A DNA stretch of 38,140 nucleotides from an uncultured Burkholderiales bacterium. Lineage in GTDB: Bacteria; Pseudomonadota; Gammaproteobacteria; Burkholderiales; Burkholderiaceae_C. Made by a program: the position numbers and the translations under genes. This document shows, piece by piece, positions 13,603 through 22,425 of the stretch. The notes under the pieces are model-generated. The model worked only from the letters and a program-made list of their open reading frames with translations, searched no databases and was not told the origin of the DNA. Location: NCBI GenBank assembly GCA_903887325.1, contig CAISPG010000088.1:1-38140 (forward strand), given 5' to 3'. Positions within the stretch are counted from its first letter, which is position 1, and each line of letters begins with the position of its first letter.

Positions 13603-16094
13603 GCATGGCTGAGTCACACAACACTAATGCTGACCATTTTGAGCGGGCCGATGTGGTGCTGCAAGTCGCCGACTTACGTGCAGGCTATGGCCGCGTACCT
13701 GTTCTGCACGGCGTCAATTTGCAAATCCACGAAGGCGAGGCCGTCGGTATCGTCGGCCACAACGGCATGGGCAAAACCACTTTGCTCAAAGTCATCATGG
13801 GGCTCATGCCTTCCACGGGCGGGCGCATTGAACTTGATGGCACAGAGGCCACCGGTTCTGCTGCGCACCAGCGCTCGCAAATGGGCATAGGCTATGTGCC
13901 GCAAGGTCGCGGCATTCTGCCGGGTCTGACGGCCCTTGAAAATTTACGCATGGCCTGGCGTGAAGACATAGGCGAAACCGAAGAACAAGCGGTGGAGCGG
14001 GTGGTCGATCAATTTCCGCGCTTGCGCGTGTTGCTGGACCGCAAAGGGGGTTCACTCTCTGGCGGTGAGCAACAAATTTTGGCCTTGGCACGGGCTTTGG
14101 TGCCCAAGCCTTGGTTGTTGTTGTTGGACGAGCCCAGTGAAGGCATACAACCGTCCATCGTGCAAGAGATAGGCAGCACCTTGGCCCGCTTGCGTGATGA
14201 ATTCGGATTGGCGTTGATCATCGTTGAACAAAACCTGGACTTGGTGCTGGATGTGGCGCACCGCATTGTGGTGTTTGAGCGCGGCACCATCTTGAAAGAA
14301 ATGCATGCCAGCGAATTGCGCGGCGGCGGCCTGAGCGAATTGCTGGGCATGGGTTCAGCACGCATGACGCACAGTCCGCATTCAGCGCAGGCCAAAACCG
14401 CAGCAACAAACTCGCGCCAAGCCAGCCATCCGCATACAGCCGCTGCCTCGCCTTCAGCGCAGACCAGCCCAGACCATGCAGCCACCCACCAGCGTCGGCC
14501 TGCAAACACCACATCAACCAACAAGCGGTCGCAGTCAACCGCCATCGAAGCAAAGGCCACCGGCCCCGGGGGAATCATGTCTACTGTCAAACGTCCTACT
14601 GTCGATCAGATGCACGCCATCGTCGAATCACTGCACATGAACATGTCTTCACGTGAAGTGGCCGAGTACCTTGAAATCATGGAAGGCACGTTTCAGTCTT
14701 ACGACCGTTTGACCCAGTTGCCCGACAACTTGCCGCCTGTGCGTTACCCGCGCACGCCCGGTACCAAGCCCAGTGCGGCTGACAACCCTTTGAATGCCTG
14801 GGCGGTCAAGAGTGAAGTGCGCGGTGCAGCACACGGCCCCTTGTCCGGCAAACGCGTGGTGCTCAAAGACAATGTGTGTCTGGCGGGTGTGCCCATGATG
14901 AACGGCGCATCTTCACTGGAAGGTTATGTGCCGGATGTGGATGCCACTCTGGTCACACGCATTCTGGATGCCGGTGGCACCATCGCTGGCAAAGCGCACT
15001 GCGAGTATTTTTGTTTGTCCGGCGGCAGCCACACCAACGCCGCTGGCCCGGTTCACAACCCCTACCGCTATGGCTATTCAGCAGGCGGCTCTTCATCAGG
15101 CTCTGCCGCCTTGGTGGGCGCAGGTGAACTCGATTTGGCCATCGGTGGTGACCAAGGCGGTTCCATCCGCATGCCAGCTTCCTGGTGCGGCATTTACGGC
15201 ATGAAGCCCACGCACGGCTTGGTGCCTTACACCGGTGTGATGCCCATCGAAGCCACGATTGACCATGCGGGCCCCATGACAGCCACTGTGGCTGACAACG
15301 CTTTGTTGCTCGAGGTGATCGCGGGTGCCGATGGTTTGGATCCGCGCCAGTACAGCCCGCGTGTGGACCGTTACACCGCAGCCTTGGGACGCGGTGTGTC
15401 CGGTTTGCGCATTGGTGTGTTGTTGGAAGGTTTCAACCGTGCTGACAGCGAGCCCGATGTAGACCAGAAAGTGCGTCAAGCAGCTGACCGTTTGCGCAAC
15501 ATGGGTGCGATTGTGGAAGACGTGTCAGTGCCTATGCACATGGACGGCCCGGCCATTTGGACCGCGATTGCTGTGGAAGGTTTGCAAGCGCAAATGATGC
15601 ACGGCAACGGCATGGGCTTTAACTGGAAAGGCATGTACACCACCAGTTTGCTCGACGCGCATTCCGCTTGGCGCTCGCGTGCCGATGAGTTGTCCCCCTC
15701 GCTCAAAGTGTCGATGATGGCCGGTGAATATTTCATGAAAAACTACCGGGGCCATTTTTACGCCAAAGCGCAAAACTTAAGCCGTGTGTTGGCCAAGGCC
15801 TACGACGACGCCTTATCCCGTTACGACTTGTTGCTGTTGCCAACCTTGCCCATGAAAGCCACGCCATTGCCTCCGGCCAATGCATCGCTCAAACTCTATA
15901 TTCAACGTGCCTTGGAAATGTTGGGCAACACCTGCCCCATGGATGTCACCGGTCACCCCGCCATGAGCGTGCCTTGCGGCATGTCCAATGGTTTGCCCAT
16001 CGGCATGCAATTGATGGCCAAGCACTGGGAAGAATCCACCATTTACCGCGCTGCCCATGCATTTGAGCAAGCCGGTGACTGGCGCAATTTCTAA
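13599..16094 (+). CDS. Fused LivF/UrtE-type ABC ATPase and signature-family amidase
   Basis: One uninterrupted 831-codon frame. Residues 18-250 are a complete LivF/UrtE ATPase: Walker [10 protein letters not shown] 53-61, signature LSGGEQQ 153-159, Walker B LLLLDEP ending at 179, and IVEQN at 208-212. Residues 252-326 are a Ser/Thr/Ala/His/Gln-rich linker without hydrophobic clusters. Residues 327-831 are a complete amidase-signature enzyme with the Lys423-Ser498-Ser522 triad ([24 protein letters not shown]). Counted from Met327 these become 97/172/196, one off the 96/171/195 remembered for the Rhodococcus nitrile-pathway amidase, its apparent closest type. ATPase and amidase normally exist as separate proteins. 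Met327 is preceded by GGGGGAA, so a free 505-residue amidase may also be made. The tether would place hydrolysis at the inner mouth of the importer. Confidence 0.88.
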   Translation: MSMAESHNTNADHFERADVVLQVADLRAGYGRVPVLHGVNLQIHEGEAVGIVGHNGMGKTTLLKVIMGLMPSTGGRIELDGTEATGSAAHQRSQMGIGYVPQGRGILPGLTALENLRMAWREDIGETEEQAVERVVDQFPRLRVLLDRKGGSLSGGEQQILALARALVPKPWLLLLDEPSEGIQPSIVQEIGSTLARLRDEFGLALIIVEQNLDLVLDVAHRIVVFERGTILKEMHASELRGGGLSELLGMGSARMTHSPHSAQAKTAATNSRQASHPHTAAASPSAQTSPDHAATHQRRPANTTSTNKRSQSTAIEAKATGPGGIMSTVKRPTVDQMHAIVESLHMNMSSREVAEYLEIMEGTFQSYDRLTQLPDNLPPVRYPRTPGTKPSAADNPLNAWAVKSEVRGAAHGPLSGKRVVLKDNVCLAGVPMMNGASSLEGYVPDVDATLVTRILDAGGTIAGKAHCEYFCLSGGSHTNAAGPVHNPYRYGYSAGGSSSGSAALVGAGELDLAIGGDQGGSIRMPASWCGIYGMKPTHGLVPYTGVMPIEATIDHAGPMTATVADNALLLEVIAGADGLDPRQYSPRVDRYTAALGRGVSGLRIGVLLEGFNRADSEPDVDQKVRQAADRLRNMGAIVEDVSVPMHMDGPAIWTAIAVEGLQAQMMHGNGMGFNWKGMYTTSLLDAHSAWRSRADELSPSLKVSMMAGEYFMKNYRGHFYAKAQNLSRVLAKAYDDALSRYDLLLLPTLPMKATPLPPANASLKLYIQRALEMLGNTCPMDVTGHPAMSVPCGMSNGLPIGMQLMAKHWEESTIYRAAHAFEQAGDWRNF
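14568..14579 (+). promoter_or_regulatory. Internal ribosome-binding site and start for a free amidase
   Basis: Inside the fused gene, GGGGGAA (14568-14574) stands just before an in-frame ATG (14577-14579) at exactly the point where homology to stand-alone amidases begins. Spacing is short but usable. This either marks the former separate start or produces an additional unfused amidase. Confidence 0.45.
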
Positions 16095-16133
16095 TTCATC
16101 AGCTCAAACACAGACAGCAGGAAACAGACCAAG

Positions 16134-17921
16134 GTGTCCCACAATCCATTTCTGTCAGATTGGGTCAAAGGCGGAACAGATCAACGCTTGAGCCCGCCCG
16201 GTTCGCTGTCCTATGTGGCCGGGCCGACCGATGCATCTTTGCATTTCATGACCATCCCGCAGTTGTTAGACCGCGCGGTGGCCAGGCACGGTTCTCGGGA
16301 CGCAGCGGTGTTTGTGGCGCAAAACCAGCGTTTAAGTTGGTATGACTTGCAACAACAGGCTGACAACATGGCGGCTGCTTTGTTGTCCATGGGCATACGC
16401 CGTGGCAACCGAGTCGGCATTTGGGCACCGAACCGTTTGGAATGGTTGCTGACCCAGTTCGCCACTGCCCGCATCGGTGCGGTGTTGGTCAACATCAACC
16501 CGGCATACAAAAGCAGTGAACTTGAATATGCATTGAACAAAGTGCGTTGCCGCATGTTGGTGATGGCGCGTGGCTACAAAACCAATAACTACTTGGACAG
16601 CTTGCGTCAGCTTGCCCCGGAAATTGACCGACCCGGGCAAGCAGGCGATTTGACTTCGTTAAAGCTTGAGCATTTGAAGCATGTCATTGTGTTGGATGAT
16701 TTGTCTTTGCCTGCGCATGAGGCAGCCAAGCAGGCTGTGCCGCCGCGTGCCATGCGCTTCAAAGAATTGTTGCAACAAGCCGGACCCGCACAACACGCGC
16801 GTTTGAAAGATTTGTCAGCGGCGCTGGACCCGGATGATGCGATCAACATCCAATTCACCAGCGGCACCACCGGCCACCCCAAGGGGGCCACCTTGTCGCA
16901 TTTCAATATCGTCAACAACGCGCGTTTTGCGGCCAAGTCCATGGCATTGACCCAGGACGACCGCCTGTGTATTCCGGTGCCGCTCTACCACTGTTTCGGC
17001 ATGGTGCTGGGTGTGTTGACTTGCACGGCAGCGGGCGCGGCCATGGTGTTTCCGGGTGAAGGTTTTGATGCAGCTGCCACGCTCAAAGCCGTGGTCAAGC
17101 AAAAATGCACGGCCTTGCATGGCGTGCCCACCATGTTTGTGTCCATGCTGGCCGAGCCGGGTGTGGCGAACATGGATTTCAGCCTCTTGCGTACCGGCAT
17201 CATGGCCGGTGCCCCGTGCCCGATTGAGACTATGCAAGCGGTGATTCGCACTTTGAATATGAAGCAAATCACCATCGGCTATGGCATGACAGAAACTTCG
17301 CCACTGTCGTTCCAGTCGCATGTGTCAGACCCGGTTGAACGGCGTGTGTCTACGGTGGGTCGCATACAACCGCATGTACAAGCCAAGGTGGTGGATGAGC
17401 ATGGCCGCATGGTCCCGGTGGGCACACCAGGCGAGTTGTGCGTGCGTGGCTATTTGGTGATGCGTTCCTATTGGGAAGACCCGCAGCAAACGGCAGATGG
17501 GATTGACCAGGCCGGATGGATGCACACCGGCGACCTGGCCACCATTGATGCGCAAGGCTATTGCAATATCGTCGGTCGTGTCAAAGACATGTTGATTCGC
17601 GGTGGCGAAAACGTGTTTCCGCGTGAGATTGAACAGTTTCTGATGCAGCACCCCAAGGTGCTGGACGTTCAAGTGTTCGGTGTGCCAGATGCCAAATACG
17701 GCGAAGAGATTGCAGCCTGGTTGGTGTTAAAGCCCGGCCAGTCAGCCGAAGCACAAGAGTTCATCGACTTTTGCCGCTCCAGTTTGGCGCATTACAAAAC
17801 ACCACGCCATGTGCGTTTGGTCGGTGAATTTCCGCTGACTGCCACTGGCAAACCGCAAAAATTTGTCATGCGCCAACGCATGGTTGAAGAGCTCGGTTTG
17901 CGCTCACCGCAAACCGCCTGA
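16134..17921 (+). CDS. AMP-forming acyl-CoA ligase (fatty-acyl-CoA synthetase-like)
   Basis: This 595-residue adenylate-forming ligase has FTSGTTGHPKG at 241-251, YGMTETSP at 383-390, HTGDLA around 464-469 and the catalytic Lys573 in TGKPQK. The overall pattern, including IWAPNRLEWL and LYHCFGMVLG, is that of medium-chain or general fatty-acyl-CoA synthetases. It should activate the acid released by the amidases to a CoA thioester. Start codon is GTG at 16134, with AGGAAACAG about 10 bases upstream. It lies 39 bases after the fused gene and 23 before the next amidase, clearly within the operon. Acid chain type cannot be told from sequence. Confidence 0.9.
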   Translation: MSHNPFLSDWVKGGTDQRLSPPGSLSYVAGPTDASLHFMTIPQLLDRAVARHGSRDAAVFVAQNQRLSWYDLQQQADNMAAALLSMGIRRGNRVGIWAPNRLEWLLTQFATARIGAVLVNINPAYKSSELEYALNKVRCRMLVMARGYKTNNYLDSLRQLAPEIDRPGQAGDLTSLKLEHLKHVIVLDDLSLPAHEAAKQAVPPRAMRFKELLQQAGPAQHARLKDLSAALDPDDAINIQFTSGTTGHPKGATLSHFNIVNNARFAAKSMALTQDDRLCIPVPLYHCFGMVLGVLTCTAAGAAMVFPGEGFDAAATLKAVVKQKCTALHGVPTMFVSMLAEPGVANMDFSLLRTGIMAGAPCPIETMQAVIRTLNMKQITIGYGMTETSPLSFQSHVSDPVERRVSTVGRIQPHVQAKVVDEHGRMVPVGTPGELCVRGYLVMRSYWEDPQQTADGIDQAGWMHTGDLATIDAQGYCNIVGRVKDMLIRGGENVFPREIEQFLMQHPKVLDVQVFGVPDAKYGEEIAAWLVLKPGQSAEAQEFIDFCRSSLAHYKTPRHVRLVGEFPLTATGKPQKFVMRQRMVEELGLRSPQTA

Positions 17922-17944
17922 ACCGCATCGACACAGAGCACACA

Positions 17945-19345
17945 GTGACTGAAGACCAACTTGCCTTTTTAGATGCCTATTCATTGGCGGGGTTGTTGCA
18001 CAGTAAAAAACTGTCCTGCGTTGAACTCACGCAAATGATGCTGAGCCGCATAGAGCGCATCGACAAGCGTTTGTTGTCCTATGCCACCATCACACATGAC
18101 ACGGCTTTGAAGCAGGCGAGAGACGCACAAGCCATGATCATGCGTCGCCAGATTTTGAGTCCCTTGCACGGCGTGCCCATCGCGTTCAAAGACCTGTGCT
18201 ACACCAAAGACATCCCCACCGCCGCTGGCATGCCGATGATGCGCGACTTCAAACCCAGCTATGACGGCACCGTGGTCAAGCGCCTGCGCGAAGCAGGCAC
18301 GGTGATGCTGGGCAAACTCACCATGACTGAAGCGGCGTTTGCCGACCACCACCCGGATGTGCCGCCACCCATCAACCCGTGGCATGACGACCATTGGTCA
18401 GGTGCCTCTTCAAGTGGCTCTGGCGTGGCCGTCGCAGCCGGTTTGTGTTTTGCAGCCATTGGCACAGACACGGGTGGCTCCATCCGTTTTCCATCGGCTG
18501 CCAACGGTGTCACTGGTCTGAAACCTACGTGGGCACGTGTGCCTGTGCACGGCGCGTTTGAGTTGGCCGCTTCGTTAGACCACATCGGTCCGATGGCACG
18601 TACCGCCATGGACTGCGGTCACATGCTGGGCCTGATGGCAGGCGCAGACGCAGACGATAGCGTGGCCTTGCATGCCCCCGTGCCCGACTATGTGTGTGGC
18701 GACAACACACAGTTAAGCGGTTTGCGCATAGGCTTTGACCCGGACTATTGCAGCGGCTTGGATGCGGTCATGCAGCAAGCCGTGCAATCTGCTTTTGAGG
18801 TGTTGCAATCATTGGGCGCAGACATGCGCCATGTGCGTTTTCCCGATGTGTCAGATGCCGTCGCTGATTGGGGCACAGCATGTGCCGCCGAAACCGCAGT
18901 GGCCCACGAGCCTTGGCATCCTAAGAACAAACATTTGTACGGCCCGGGCTTGGGCGGCTTGATTGAATTCGGTCGTTCCATTTCTGCGGTGGAGATGCAA
19001 AAAATCTGGTTGCGCCGACGCGCCTTCACCGGTGCGGTGCGCGGGTTTTTCCAGAACTGCGATATGTTGTTGATCCCGGCGCAACCCATGGCTTCACCCA
19101 CCAGCCAAGAGATGTCGGTCATCGGCACGGTGCCGTCTGAGCTCGCGCGGTTGATCAAATACACCGCGCCGTTTGACATGAGCGGCAACCCAACCATTAC
19201 CTTGCCAGCCGGGTTCACGGCCAAGCAGACACCGGTCGCCATACAACTGGTGTCGGCGCATTTGAACGAAGCCACGCTGATTCGTGCCGGCAGTGCGTTC
19301 CAGCGGGTGACCGATTGGCACTCGCGTTCACCCTCGCGGCTTTGA
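17945..19345 (+). CDS. Amidase signature family hydrolase
   Basis: The second amidase of the operon, 466 residues. Triad positions are Lys82 (IAFKD), Ser155 (GASSSGSG) and Ser179 (GTDTGGSIRFPSA). The segment LHGVPIAFKDLCYTKDIPTA is typical of the GatA/aryl-amidase branch, but the protein stands alone without GatB or GatC, so a catabolic amidase is more likely than tRNA amidation. The GTG start at 17945 has a poor ribosome-binding site, though homology begins close to it. It is only distantly similar to the fused amidase, so the operon carries two non-redundant enzymes, possibly for two amide bonds or two substrate classes. Confidence 0.9.
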   Translation: MTEDQLAFLDAYSLAGLLHSKKLSCVELTQMMLSRIERIDKRLLSYATITHDTALKQARDAQAMIMRRQILSPLHGVPIAFKDLCYTKDIPTAAGMPMMRDFKPSYDGTVVKRLREAGTVMLGKLTMTEAAFADHHPDVPPPINPWHDDHWSGASSSGSGVAVAAGLCFAAIGTDTGGSIRFPSAANGVTGLKPTWARVPVHGAFELAASLDHIGPMARTAMDCGHMLGLMAGADADDSVALHAPVPDYVCGDNTQLSGLRIGFDPDYCSGLDAVMQQAVQSAFEVLQSLGADMRHVRFPDVSDAVADWGTACAAETAVAHEPWHPKNKHLYGPGLGGLIEFGRSISAVEMQKIWLRRRAFTGAVRGFFQNCDMLLIPAQPMASPTSQEMSVIGTVPSELARLIKYTAPFDMSGNPTITLPAGFTAKQTPVAIQLVSAHLNEATLIRAGSAFQRVTDWHSRSPSRL

Positions 19346-19391
19346 ACCTCGTGCCCGCGTTCTATGCCACGCGACCTGCTGTGAACAAGCT

Positions 19392-20918
19392 ATGAGTATC
19401 GTTCAGGCATTTTTGAACCGAGCACGCAGTCACCCGGCTTTGGCTGCGGTCAGTGCCGACGGACACAGCTTGTCTTATGGTGAATTGGCCTTACGCAGCC
19501 AGGCCCTGGCTGCAGGCATGCGGCATTCATTGGGTTTGCAAGTTGCACAGCGTGTCATCATTTGCATGGAAAACCGTGCAGCATTTTTTGAGACCTTGTT
19601 TGCCTGCTGGATCGCCGGTGTCTGCCCGGTGCCGGTGAATGCCAAGTTGCATCCCAAGGAAGTGCGGCATATCGCCATTGACTGCCAGGCCAGCGCTTTG
19701 TTTTGCAGTTCCACTTTGCAGCCCGGCTTGATAGAAGCCTTATCAGACATGTCGCCCGCCCCCCGCTTGGTGTCAGTGGATGACGGCGTGTACATGGATT
19801 TGATGAAGCTCTATCCCATGGATGCCGCCAGCATGCAAGCCCACGACATGGCCTGGATTTTTTACACCAGTGGCACCACCGGTGTGCCCAAAGGTGCCAT
19901 GTTGTCGCACCTCAATTTGTTGAACATGTGCTTGCAATATGGCGCAGACATTGACTGCGTGCAAGCGGGCGACACCCATTTGCATGTGGCACCTTTGACC
20001 CATGGTTCAGGGCTGTACAGCTTGCCGCATCTGTTCAATGGCGGCCATCAAGTGATTGAAGCTGCGTTCAACCCAGAGGTGGTGTTTGATGCATTGCAAC
20101 GCTATCCGCGCGTGTCTTTTTTTGCTGCCCCGACCATGCTCACCCGCATGCTGCGCGCCAGCACGGGCTTGACCAATGCAGCGGGCAATTTGCACACCAT
20201 CACTTATGGCGGCGGGCCCATGTATGTGGCCGACTTATTGCAATCGCTGGAATTGTTCGGGCCGCGCATGGTGCAAATATTTGGTCAAGGTGAAAGCCCG
20301 ATGACCATCACGGCTTTATCTAGGCAGGACCACCAAGGTCACCAAGATGCCGCACACCTGGCGCGACTGGCTTCGTGTGGCACAGCACGCACGGGTGTGG
20401 AGGTGCGTGTGGTGGATGAGTCGGGTGTCGAATTGCCGCCGGGTCAGCCTGGCGAAGTGATCACACGCAGCGCCACCCGTATGCTGGGTTATTGGAACAA
20501 CCCGGCTGCCACTGCATTGGCGATTCGCGACGGCTGGTTGTGGACGGGGGACATAGGCTCTGTCGATGAGCTGGGTTATTTGACGCTGCGTGACCGCTCC
20601 AAAGATTTGATCATCCGTGGCGGCAGCAATATTTACCCGCGCGAAATTGAAGAGTTGTTGTTGCACCACCCAGCCGTGGCAGAGGTGTCGGTCATTGGGA
20701 CACCCAGCGCTGATCTGGGCGAAGAACCGGTTGCGTTTGTGGTGCTGAAAAACGGTATGGCGGCGACGGCTCAAGAACTTGATGCGCTGTGTCTGGACAA
20801 CCTCGCTCGGTTTAAGCGGCCACGCGAGTATTTCTTCCCCGCTGATTTGCCGAAAAACAATTACGGCAAGATTTTGAAAACAGTGCTCAGACAACAACTC
20901 AAAGAAGGCGGCCGATGA
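19392..20918 (+). CDS. AMP-forming acyl-CoA ligase, second copy
   Basis: A 508-residue adenylate-forming ligase with YTSGTTGVPKG at 158-168, a divergent A5 motif GQGESPMTIT (298-307) in place of YGMTE, WTGDIG further on, and NNYGKILK near the C-terminus supplying the catalytic Lys. It is shorter than the first ligase and clearly a different subfamily, resembling ligases for branched, alicyclic or aromatic acids. The stop overlaps the thiolase ATG (ATGA), directly coupling activation with the cleavage enzyme. Two ligases of different type in one operon suggest two acid products from the amide substrate. Confidence 0.9.
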   Translation: MSIVQAFLNRARSHPALAAVSADGHSLSYGELALRSQALAAGMRHSLGLQVAQRVIICMENRAAFFETLFACWIAGVCPVPVNAKLHPKEVRHIAIDCQASALFCSSTLQPGLIEALSDMSPAPRLVSVDDGVYMDLMKLYPMDAASMQAHDMAWIFYTSGTTGVPKGAMLSHLNLLNMCLQYGADIDCVQAGDTHLHVAPLTHGSGLYSLPHLFNGGHQVIEAAFNPEVVFDALQRYPRVSFFAAPTMLTRMLRASTGLTNAAGNLHTITYGGGPMYVADLLQSLELFGPRMVQIFGQGESPMTITALSRQDHQGHQDAAHLARLASCGTARTGVEVRVVDESGVELPPGQPGEVITRSATRMLGYWNNPAATALAIRDGWLWTGDIGSVDELGYLTLRDRSKDLIIRGGSNIYPREIEELLLHHPAVAEVSVIGTPSADLGEEPVAFVVLKNGMAATAQELDALCLDNLARFKRPREYFFPADLPKNNYGKILKTVLRQQLKEGGR

Positions 20919-22078
20919 TGCGCAGCGTGTACGTGGCCGGCACCGGTTCAACCACCTTTGGCAAACACAGCGGCACGACGATAGAGGCATTGGCGGTTGA
21001 TGCATCTGCGCAAGCGATTGTGGATTCAGGCATTGAGCGCTCCCGCATCGGTGCGGTCTACCTGGGCAACTTCGTCAGCGGCCCGTTAAACGGCAAAGAA
21101 GTGTTGGCTGGCTTGGTGGCCGAACAACTCGGCTTGCAGGGCATTCCTTGCACCAAAGTGGAGGGCGCCTGCGCCTCGGGCGGCATCGCTTTGCGACATG
21201 CGTGCTTGATGGTGGCCAGCGGCGTGTGTGATGCGGTGTTGGTGGTAGGTGTGGAAAAAATGACCCATGCCAGCACCGCCGAAGTCACCACGGCGCTCAA
21301 TTGCGCCATGGACAACGAATCGGATGGCATGGTGGGACTGACATTCCCCGGACTGTTCGGCTTGGCCTGGCAGGCCCATGCTCAAAAATACGGCACGACA
21401 CGTGAAGACATAGCCGCCGTGGTGATCAAAAACAAGGCCCATGGATTGAAAAATCCCTTGGCTCAAATGGGTGCCGATTTGACGCTGGAGCAGATCTGCG
21501 GCTCCGCCATGATTGCCGATCCCTTGCAACTCTTTGACTGCTGTCCGGCCAGTGACGGCGCGGCCGCTGTGGTCGTGTGCACGAAAGAATTGCTTACACA
21601 ACCCACCAAGCCACGCATTCGCGTGATGGCCAGCGTGCAAACCAGCGGCTCGGCGCGCATTGCCCACCATCCCGATTTGACTTCGTTCGATGCGACAGTG
21701 TTGGCTGCACAACAGGCCTACCAACAATCCGGTTTGCAGCCTGCGGATATCGATCTGGTTGAGCTGCATGATTGCTTTTCCATCGCCGAAATCATTGACA
21801 GCGAAGACTTGGGACTGGTGCCCAGAGGCGAGGGCGGACGTTGGGCCGCACAAGGGCAAACCGGTATGCAAGGCGATATCGTCATCAACCCCAGCGGCGG
21901 TTTGCTCGCCAAAGGCCACCCGGTCGGTGCCACGGGTGTCGGGCAAGTCGTCGAAGTGGTGCTTCAATTGCGTGGCATGCATACCAATCAAGTGGCCAAC
22001 GCAGCTGTTGGCATGACGCATAACTTAGGCGGAACCGGGGTGGCTTGCACGGTGCATATCTTGGGAAGAGACGCATGA
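20915..22078 (+). CDS. SCP2-type thiolase / lipid-transfer-protein-like acyltransferase
   Basis: The 387-residue thiolase-superfamily protein has Cys86 in EGACASGG at the nucleophile position, the HDCFSIAE motif and GGLLAKGHPVGATG. The C-terminal Cys of classical thiolases is replaced by a HNLGGTG segment, as in SCP2-type thiolases. Relatives either cleave 3-ketoacyl-CoA or, when paired with a DUF35 subunit, perform retro-aldol cleavage (Ltp2/DUF35). A DUF35 gene overlaps its stop by ATGA, so a heteromeric complex is likely. It is probably the chain-cleaving step of the operon's pathway. Which of the two chemistries applies cannot be decided from motifs alone. Confidence 0.88.
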   Translation: MMRSVYVAGTGSTTFGKHSGTTIEALAVDASAQAIVDSGIERSRIGAVYLGNFVSGPLNGKEVLAGLVAEQLGLQGIPCTKVEGACASGGIALRHACLMVASGVCDAVLVVGVEKMTHASTAEVTTALNCAMDNESDGMVGLTFPGLFGLAWQAHAQKYGTTREDIAAVVIKNKAHGLKNPLAQMGADLTLEQICGSAMIADPLQLFDCCPASDGAAAVVVCTKELLTQPTKPRIRVMASVQTSGSARIAHHPDLTSFDATVLAAQQAYQQSGLQPADIDLVELHDCFSIAEIIDSEDLGLVPRGEGGRWAAQGQTGMQGDIVINPSGGLLAKGHPVGATGVGQVVEVVLQLRGMHTNQVANAAVGMTHNLGGTGVACTVHILGRDA

Positions 22079-22425
22079 GTGCGGCTGGCGAGATAGCCCG
22101 TTTTCAAGTGTTTCAATGCGTGTCATGCCGCACGCAGATGCAAGGCTTGCACATAGTCTGTCCACAATGTTTGGGGCGGGAGTTTCACACCGAACAGATC
22201 GTGGCCACCGGAACCTTGGCCAGTTGGACCCAAGTGCGAAAACCACCTTTGCAATTCAAAGCCGACGGCATGTACTGTGTGGGCGTTTTTGATTTGGACA
22301 ATGGCATGCGGGTCACCGGCAGATTTCTTCCGCAAGCCGGTGACAGCATCGGCGAGCGGGTTGTTCTGGTGGAAACCAACGCATCAACAACCCTTCCTAC
22401 TTTCAAGGTGGTACGCAATGGCTGA
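22075..22425 (+). CDS. DUF35 zinc-ribbon/OB-fold partner of the thiolase
   Basis: This 116-residue protein starts with a zinc ribbon (CVSC about 20 residues in, CPQC some 14 residues later) and continues as an OB-fold (TGTLASWTQVRKPP, VFDLDNGMRVTGRF). That is the DUF35/ChsH2-C-like family, which binds acyl-CoA and assembles with thiolase-type enzymes to shuttle or cleave thioesters. Start ATG at 22075 overlaps the thiolase stop; its own stop overlaps the next gene by 8 bases. Both cysteine pairs are intact, so zinc binding is expected. An upstream in-frame extension lies within the thiolase gene and was rejected. Confidence 0.88.
   Translation: MSAAGEIARFQVFQCVSCRTQMQGLHIVCPQCLGREFHTEQIVATGTLASWTQVRKPPLQFKADGMYCVGVFDLDNGMRVTGRFLPQAGDSIGERVVLVETNASTTLPTFKVVRNG

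Noticed and set aside
17945-19345. Possible GatA (glutamyl-tRNA amidotransferase subunit)
   Set aside because: No gatB or gatC nearby and the gene lies within a catabolic operon; a stand-alone amidase is the better reading.
21086-22021. 311-codon minus-strand frame opposite the thiolase gene
   Set aside because: Shadow of the thiolase; the composition is His/Gln-rich and there is no ribosome-binding site or family motif.
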